Assembly: GCF_947507565.1 (NCBI RefSeq)
Contig: NC_089188.1
Location: 1,364,001 to 1,428,000, forward strand
Length of the DNA stretch: 64,000 nt
Source: Oscarella lobularis
Taxonomy: Eukaryota > Porifera > Homoscleromorpha > Homosclerophorida > Oscarellidae
Direction: 5' to 3'
The position numbers and the translations under genes are program-made. The notes beneath the pieces were generated by a model. That model saw only the letters and a list, made by a program, of their open reading frames with translations, did not search any database and was not told the DNA's origin. Shown here piece after piece: positions 44,401-53,400 of this stretch (position 1 is the first letter of the stretch; each line of letters opens with the position of its first letter).

Positions 44401-47400
44401 TGTAATAAATTACAGGAAAATTACAAGGGACTGGTCAACTGTTCTCTAGTGTAATAAATTACAGAGAAATTACAAGGGACTGGCCAACTGGTCTCTAGTG
44501 TAATAAATTACAGAGAAATTACAAGGGACTGGCCAACTGTTTTTTCCTGTAATAAATTACAGTGAAATTACAAGGGACTGGCCAACTGTTCTCTCCTGTA
44601 ATAAATTACAGTGAAATTACAAGGGACTGGCCAACTGTTCTTTCCTGTAATAAATTACAGGAAAATTACAAGGAACTGGCCAACTGTTCATATTATCAGT
44701 AAACATAAATCTATGGGTGGGTTAGCAAGTACAGGTCCTTAAGGGCAGACTATTACGAAACTAAAACGTGGAACTAGGGAAGGGGAATGTGTGACGCAGT
44801 TAGATGCCGTTACTGTCAAGTGAGGAATGAGGCGACCACCAGGCCATCGATGCACTCAAACCTTGGGGTAGTATGGGTCGGCGATAGGCGGGGCCGACCC
44901 ATGCCGCATATAGGGACTACATTCTTGGCGACCACCAGGCCATCGATGCACTCAAACCTTGGGGTAGTATGGGTCGGCGATAGGCGGGGCCGACCCATGC
45001 CGCATATAGGGACTACATTCTTACCCGCGCAAGCTTGTCTCATAACAGTTGATAATATTCCGTCTGTCCACTCGTTCGTATTCAAGTCGAATTCGCCGTA
45101 GAGTTCGCCAAGGGAGACGGCTTTTGGGTTGATAGGAAGATCCTGAAATAAAATCGTCAAATTTAGAACCCCCTTACGCCGTTTCATTTCGTACGTGAAC
45201 TTTGGTCCACGGATTCGGCGTGTCTTTTCGCTCGCGCCTATTCTCGTCTTCGTGCTCCTTGTGAAGTCGCGTCAAAGCCGATCGAAGTGTGCGCCACGTC
45301 GTCGACTTTCCCGAGCCCGTTTCGCCGACGATCATCGTCGAGTGACGAGAATTCTTCGTTTCGTACACTTGGATGATCTTCAAGAACGTTATGTCCGTTG
45401 GCTGAAGACCGGCGATCTTCAATTCAGTTGATATAGCGGCTTTCATCTGCAAAAGAACTCGATTCGTCAAATTGAAAACCTCGACGAGAAACTCGCCTTG
45501 GAATAGTCCAGCGACGGAGTCTCGACCCCCGGAAACAAATCGGAAACGATTCCATTGAACAAGGGCAAGTCCACCGAAGTCAACTTGGCAACGTTCATGT
45601 CCTTCATAGCCAGCAACAAGACCTACGACACAGCAGAAATTATTAGTTTTTTCGTACAATTATTACTACAGTACCTCTTCTTCGGGCATATCTGGATTCG
45701 ACCTCCGTTTTCGACCGGCGTAGCGCAATACGGACACGAGAGCGCGAAGACCGAAGTCGTAGTGATCTTGCTTCGACAGTTGCTGCACGGCGAGCGAATA
45801 GAGTGTAAAGACTTTGTTAGCCAAAACCTAGAACACGCAAAAAATTCATCGTCGCCATTGCCGATTTTTCGCTCTCGCCTTAGTGTTGGAAAATCCTTCT
45901 CCAAATAAAATGATTTCGGCGATGAGACGCGAATCGGGCACCATCATCGAGATGGGACGAAACATGCTTTTCAAATTGTCGGGAAGTTCCGTTCGGCCGG
46001 CATAGCCTTTCAGATTTCGTTACGACACAGTGCCCGGCGCATCGCCCTCGTGAGCTTACCTGGATTCATTGTGATGAATATGCCACAAGACCAGACGAGA
46101 CTTATTTCGCGCCCTTCGAACACGAAACGCTGTAAATTGCGAGTGAGCGCCTGGAGAATGGAAAGAATCTGCTGCGCGACGACGGACAGCACTTCGATGT
46201 TGATTCGATTGAATTCGTCGAAGCAGCCCCAAGCGCCGGTCTTGGGAAACAAAAGAACGCTTATCACATCAAACGAAAAGTCTTACAGTTACGAATTTAC
46301 CTGAGCCAATCCGCTGAACATGCGTCCCATGCTCTTGTAGTCCAGCCCTTCCGAACAGTTGACGACGATCACGTAGGCGCCCAGCGCTTTGCCGAGATCT
46401 TTCACGGTTTCCGTCTTTCCCGTGCCAGCCGGACCCTTTGGGCTGCCGCCGCGGTGAAGATGCAGAGCCGTAGTCAGAGTCATGTAGCATCTAGAAAAAG
46501 AGACGTCAAGAGAAGAGCAGACGACTCCGTGCGTGCGTGCCTGTCAGTCAGAGGAGTGATGACGAGTCGACCCGAATTTCCGAGATATTCGTATCCGTAG
46601 CGAAAATGGGTATTCGTTTGGCGCGCAATGCAGTCGTCGATCGCCTAAGAAGAAAGACAACGTGAGAAAAGGTGAGGAGGAGGAGGATGGTCTTCAGCTT
46701 ACTTCTTCCCAATAGAGTCGGAGCTGCATTAGCCACTCGAAAGCGTTCACGTCGTTGCAGCCGGACTTTATGAGACGATCGATCACGTCGCGTGCATGAA
46801 CCTTTTCAATTCGTTTTTCACAAAAAGGAAATATCATTGTCGCGCTTTCATTTTCAAACCTCGATCGTCACCAAAGCGACCAATTTCAATCGCTGAAGCT
46901 TCGTCAAGTTGCCCCTCAACGCCTCGGAAAACTTGCTCAGCAAACCAATCTAGGAGGAAAATTCGATCTTCTTTACGCGTTTTTCCTGTACAACGAACTT
47001 GTTTCTTTTTCATGCTTTTCAATCCCTTCTTGTCACCCCGCTCCTTCATCGTTTTCAACGCTTTCGTGCAGTCGGCCGTCCACTGGATTTGACTCGACGT
47101 TATGAGCATCTACGCTGAACATCAAGACCCCTTTTCCCCTCCCTCGAAACGACGCGGTTTACCTGTCCCGGCCAATCCTTCACCCACTTGTCCCTCTTGC
47201 TCGTCTGCTTCTTCAAAGCGACCTTGCACGCCTTGAGAACCTCCTTGAGCGTGTGTCTCATGTTCTTCTCGACGTCGCCGAGCCACGACTCGACGGGCCC
47301 CTCGAGAAGAACGGCGTGCTGGAACTCGACCTCTTCGCCGTCGGCGGAGACCATCGTCGACGCTTCGGTCTTGTCTCTCACTCGATGCAACTTGAGGTGA

Positions 47401-50400
47401 ACGACGTTGTCGAAGCACTTCTTCAAGTGAGGCTGCACGGCTTCGGGATTCTTCGACTGGCCGAGAATTTCGAGAAGATCGTCGTTCGATAAGAAGTAGA
47501 AGCGCGGAAAGAGCTGTCTCTTCGTTTCCAAGTACATATCGAGAGATTTTTGAATTTCTTCGAGATTCACGTTCATTTCGTTGAGCGTTTCGAGCAGGCC
47601 TTCCTGGTGCGTTCCGGTCTTCGCATTTCTCACTTTATTCAATCCCGTCATGATGGTCTACGACGAGGAGATAAAGAGGAGCCCCTTCGCTCTCTCAATA
47701 AGCCTACCTTCCACTTCGAATTGACGTCATCAAATGTGGCCGACTCTACGGGAAGTTGCTTGCGAATGTCTTCACCAATAAAAATGTTCTGAAAGCAAAG
47801 TGACGTCAAAAAACTCCTATAATCAATTTCATCACCTCTAAGTACATCCACTGGCGCTGAACAGTCAGAATCATTTCGATGCACTCCAATATGTGAGACA
47901 AGGTACGTTCCCATTGATCGACCTATGAAATTTCCCTATTGCACTACCCCCTCACTGTTTTCCCCCTCTCTCACCTCCGCTTCGAAAGCTTTTACGTAAC
48001 GCGATGCTTTCATTGTCGACAGCGTAATCTGATTGTCCTCCAACGACTGGAATATTTCGTCCGTGCCCCTGAAAAAGTTGAACTGAGCGCGCGGTCGCGA
48101 ATTCCAACGTCGTCGTTCTTACTTCAATCTGAAGTGACCTCTATCCTTGTACGGTCCGATGTCCAATTGCAATCCCTCCCACATTTCTTTGATTCCGGCG
48201 AGGGCTTGTTCGATCGACAATTCCTTGCTGGCGGCACCTGAAATTTCCATGATAGCATCGCCGAACTGATCGAGACCGAGCTCGATGATTTTTTCGAGGG
48301 TAAACTCGTCTCCTGAATACGAGACGATGGTGAGAAAAGAGAAACAGTCATAATAATCATCATAATAATAAGAGACCGGTGTGATCGAACGGCTTCTGAA
48401 CTTCCTGCTTTAACTGAATCCAATGTCGTTCGCGCATCGCCGGATTTTTCAGCGCCTGTATAAGCGGCATCGTTCGCTTGAACTGTTCAATCCGATTTCG
48501 TAGATGATCGAGAATTTCCCAGCCTTTCTCCTATACAACAAACACAAGTCATCGGCACATTTATTATCGTTTTTTTTCTCCCCTTCCTTACCTTCAGTTC
48601 TCGAGCCAGACGAATGCATCGCTTTAGCATTCCCTGAGCGTTCATCTCCATGTCGTCGGTAACGAGTTCGCCGAATTTCCCCTGTTTCCACCCGTCCCAC
48701 GACGCTTCCCACTCGGACACCAATTCCCAGATCAGTTCCAAGCTATCCAAGTCCTTGTCGAGCGTCTGAATTTCACGCGACGGCGGATGCTCGATTTTGA
48801 ATATGGATAGTCCGCGACGCAGCTGGGCCTCCTGGAGCTTCAGCTGAGCCAACTGCGTTCGCGTGCTCGTGACGAAGTCCTGCGCCTGGGCTACGGTCAC
48901 CGAACTGGTGAACGGACCTTGGGCGAGAAAATCTTCCAGAAGAAAGGCGACCGTTTTCTTGAATTCTTCCGCGTCGTGTAGGAGTCCGGTTTTGAATTTT
49001 TCCTAAAAATTTTGGTTTCGCGTCACGTAAATAAATAAATAAATAAATAAATAGATGTAGTCAGCGTGCCTTGTGTTTTTTCAGCATCGTTTCGCTGTCT
49101 ATGAGACACTGTTGGAACGTTATCCATTCGCCATTCAAAGAGTCGAGCATGGTCCTCGTCTGAGAGAGAAAGTGTTGATGCACAAAGGTGAAAACGTCGA
49201 TACGCCGTCTGCTAACCTGTTCCGGTATTTCGACGTCATATTTGTCCAAAATGGCGAACTGTTCGTGAAGGGGACTGAATTTCGCTTCGGTTGCTTTCAA
49301 GTCCGTTTGAAGTTGTTCGAGCAACGATAGGCTGTCGCCGAGCTCGTCCAACGTCTTCGGCGGAGAGCTCAATCTAGGAGAGAAGAAAGAATTTATCGCA
49401 TCATGCAAAATCGACGCGTTCGTCGCATCTCACTTCTTCACGCTTTTGTTCAAATACGTCGAGAGATCGTTCAATTGACGCGTCGTCATCTCTCGCAGTA
49501 GATTGGTGAACTTCTGCTGCCACTCTTCGCAGTGCTGCATGAGAGCGACTTTGAGCGGAGAACAGTCGAGCAAGACAAATTGTATCGTCTGAACGGTGTC
49601 CTCTTTTTGGACATTATTGGACACTTCAGAATATCTGATAGGACAAAGTGAGTTGGCTCGCGATACGAGTCGAGGTTATTTACCGTTGAATGTCGGCGTC
49701 AAAAGACGATATGGCAGGATTGAGGCGTTCGTATCGACGAATGAAAGCGTCCTTCGAGATTTCCCAAATTTCTCGATAACTACGCGTAGAAGAAGATGAA
49801 AAATGAAAATTAGAAAATGGCTTCTCTTGATCTCACCTGTCCCAAACTTTCAGGTACGAAACCAGGTGCGTCGTATTCGAACTCAATCCATTCCGTATGT
49901 TCTGCTGCACCTTCTTCGTCTCCTCGTCGTTCTGGATAACGACGTAAACGGGCTACAAAAACAATAAAAAAAATCGATTCGCCGTTTGTCACTCCTATCA
50001 ATGTCCTTACGTCTCTCGTCGATCGTCGTCTCGTCAGCAAGTCCGGAAGACGCTCTATCACGGCGACGCAGTCGGTCAGTCCCTCCGCCACGTCGACGAC
50101 CATACCGCTTAGCGCTTCGGACGTCGGCAAGAAGTCCACCTGCGGCTTCGTTATCTGATCTTTCAAGACGACCTGAACGCGAAACAGGGGATTGGGCGAC
50201 GTTTTGCCGTCTCCGTTGATGGCTCTCGACAACTCCTGCAACGACCATTTTACGTTCAAACGAAACGCCTCCTCGACGAGCCGATCCATTTTCTCGGTAT
50301 ACGAAAACCAATAGTCGGCAACCTGAAATTCGGCGTTTTATATATGTACGTAATATTTGAATTTTTTCTCACGTCGCTGCTATCTTGACGAAATACTCTG

Positions 50401-53400
50401 TACGACTCCTTGAGAGTGCGAACGATATCGTCGTGAATGTGACGAAGTCGGTCTTGAACGACGGCACGATGACGTTTCTGGTGAAAAAGTGAATGTCATT
50501 GAGGAGAAAACTCGCTTTGGCTAAATACCTGATCCTCTTTGAACTCGGCGTTCTTATACACGCGCTTACTGTCGATGCGAATGAGCAGCATCTCGCTGAT
50601 TCGTCGACATTGTTTCCTAATTTGCTGATTGGAGTTCTTGTAGTTGTCGACAATGACTTGAACCTACGAAAACGAAGAAGATAGAGGTGTCTTCTTGACG
50701 CAGAGAAGAGCCGTCCTTCTGACCTTAGCCGCCTCCGTTCGACATTCACCCACAAAATACTCCGAAATTCCCTTCGACGCCCACGTGAGCTTCGAAAACC
50801 CGGGATGAATTCGCTTGTCGAGAAACTTAATCCGATCCTGAAACAGTCCGCGTTCCTCGCGCGAGAGCACGGATATGATCCGATTGTAGTCGCGCACGAC
50901 GAGCAACACGTTCTCGCGCAGCGCGCGAAGCTCCTCGCGTCTCGCGTACACTTCGGCGGCGTAGTGCGGTATCTCGAACGTGAGTCGCTCCCAATAGTTG
51001 ATCTCGGCGAACAGCTTCAAGAGCGAACGATCGAAGCGAATGTCGAGCATCTGATGCCGATCCGCCATTCGAACCATCAGCGGCACTTCGAGACGTTTCG
51101 TCTGATCCTGACCGACCGTTTTCGCCCACTCGCCGAACGTCTTCGATACGAATTCTTCGAGCGCTTGAACGAGTTCGTCGTATTGGGATTTGACTTCGTC
51201 GCCGACGCCCGCCTGCGGCATGAAGTCCGACGCGCGATCGAGAATGCGTTTCGGCTTGTCGACGCGCTTCTTGAGCAGACGCGCCCAGAGCGCTATGCCG
51301 GCGTAGCGCGGTTGCAAGTGAGTCAAGTCGCGCTTTTTCGAATTGAATTCCTTTTTGACGGCGTTGAGCTCGCGATCGAAGAGCTGCCACACTTCGACCG
51401 TCTTTTTGTCGAGAGTGCGACGAATAGACTATAAAAAAAGAGGAAGAAAATTAAATTGAAAATTTTCCCCGGGGTCCAACTCGTCTCACTTCTCTCGACG
51501 ACAAGTGAACAAATATATCCAATAGTTCGATGCCTTCCTGAACGGTCGAGACCGTCTCAAAAGCAGACGTGATTACATTCTGCATCATCACTTCCAAGTC
51601 TTTGACCCCAGTTCTGAATCTAAAAGAGAACGAGTGATGGTACGAGAAAATCTATATATCTATCTACTGGCTGTACCTATTGTAGTCGTCGTGCCACGAC
51701 GTCGCCTTCACGTCCAATATCGTTTTTTTCACCGTCCTCAAAATCACCAGATTCTTCTGAAACGTCGCCTCGATTTCCAATAGGCTTCGACCGATTTCGG
51801 GCCCGCGACAGCCGTGAAAACACGGCAGGGGAATTTTCTCGCCGTCGTGCCAGCGAGCGAAGTGCGCCTGTCCCTCGCACACGTCCAACAGGTCCTTGCA
51901 TCGTTGAACGAAGGCGTCGACCTGAGCGAAAATGCTATTCTGATCCAGAACCCATTTCTGATCAGAGTAGTTGTTGTGGAGCAAACTCGTCTATAAAACA
52001 AAGACACCTTAATATTGCAAAAGGTACTGTATACAGGGTTCTGCCCACATGGGTCGGCATGGGTCAGCCCCGACCCTCACTCCCCTATCGCCGACCCATA
52101 CTACTAAAACGTTATGAAAGCCCGTAGCTTGCAATAATTACAGCTGGATACATCGTCCAAAACAAATTTAAAAATGGCCCAAGACAATTTTAAAAATGGT
52201 CCAAGACAATTTTTAAAATCGTCCAAGGAATCGTCCAAGACAAGATTTTAAAATTGCGTTTATGTCTATCCTTCCAGACCATCTTCTCACACTGAAATTC
52301 TCGGCAGATCCCTGTATTGTGGTATACCGGTATTTGTGTCATAATTCACGACGCAACTTAATCTTTTTAAAAATGATGCGAAGCAATTACTGATCTGCGA
52401 TCGGCAAAAAATGATCGTTGCGTGGTTCCAATTTTTTTTGTTTTTGTTGGGCGTGAATTTTCGTTTTGATCGCGTTCATTTTTTGCGGGGCGTGTATCAT
52501 GTTTGATTTCATCGCAACGAACGCATACCATCAAAACGAAAAATCTATTGCGAGTGAATTTTTCAATTAGTAAGTTTAGAGAAGAAAAGGAGCGAGACTT
52601 TCGTAGTTGAATACCTTGACTAGATACCGCATTTGTATTGTTAACAGTCTCAACTTGACTGTGACAAGTGTCTTCAATTCGTTGCGCGCGAGCGGCGCTT
52701 GCGATTCAGGCGCAAGGAAAGCCACTCGCGCATAAAAAGTACTTTGTAATGTTGGCGGGAACGCCTACTTTCGAGGGGTAAGTGTCTCCCTTTCGTTGCG
52801 CGCGAGCGGCGCTTGCGGTTCAGGCGCAAGGAACGCCACTCTCGCATAAAAAGTACTTTGTAATGTTGGCGGGAACGCCTACTTTCGAGGGGTAAGTGTC
52901 TCCAATTCGTGCGCGCGAGCGGCGCTTGCGGTTCAGGCGCAAGGAACGCCACTCGCGCATAAAAAGTACTTGTTGGCGGGAACGCACACTTTCGATTCAA
53001 TTCGTTGCGCGCGAGCGGCGCTTGCGGTTCAGGCGCAAGGAACGCCACTCGCGCATAAAAATTAGCGAACGTCCACTTTTGACAGACTGTTAAAATTGTC
53101 TTGGACAATTTTAAAATTGATCACAAGGGCATCTGTGATCACAGGGTATCTGTGATCACAGAGGAATATCACAGGGCAAATTAAAAATCTGAAACAATTT
53201 TAAAAATCGTCTAAGACAATTTTAAAAATGGTCCAAGACAATTTTATGAATCGTCCAAGGCAAGATTTTAAAATTGTCTAGGACCATTTTAAAATTGCGT
53301 ATTATGTCTATCCTTCCAGACCTTCCCACACTGAAAAAATTCTCGGCAGAACCCTATGTATATATAGCGTATGTCTCTTACTTGGGTGTACACGTCTTTC

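Larger units (their letters stand above)
42462..45024 (-). mobile_element. Repeat-filled DNAH2 intron (2563 bp)
   Basis: Intron between the AAA2 and AAA3 coding blocks. From left to right on the plus strand it holds a left piece (about 42480-42900) that matches 54230-54550 in another DNAH2 intron, a 49-bp minisatellite (42940-44689), a right piece (about 44690-44830) that matches 36130-36260, and a perfect 96-bp tandem duplication ending 2 bp before the splice donor. It reads as one dispersed element split by minisatellite growth. Confidence 0.75.

Noticed and set aside
42940-44689. 49-bp repeats with palindromic core looking like CRISPR
   Set aside because: The whole 49 bp unit is repeated, leaving no variable spacers, and it lies in an intron of DNAH2.
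44787-45101. Open frames on both strands with an internal repeat
   Set aside because: They consist of the perfect 96-bp duplication (divisible by three), so the frame persists by chance.
52674-53108. Open frames on both strands across the GC-rich tandem block
   Set aside because: The repeated peptides follow the DNA repeat in several frames and resemble no protein; they lie in a DNAH2 intron.
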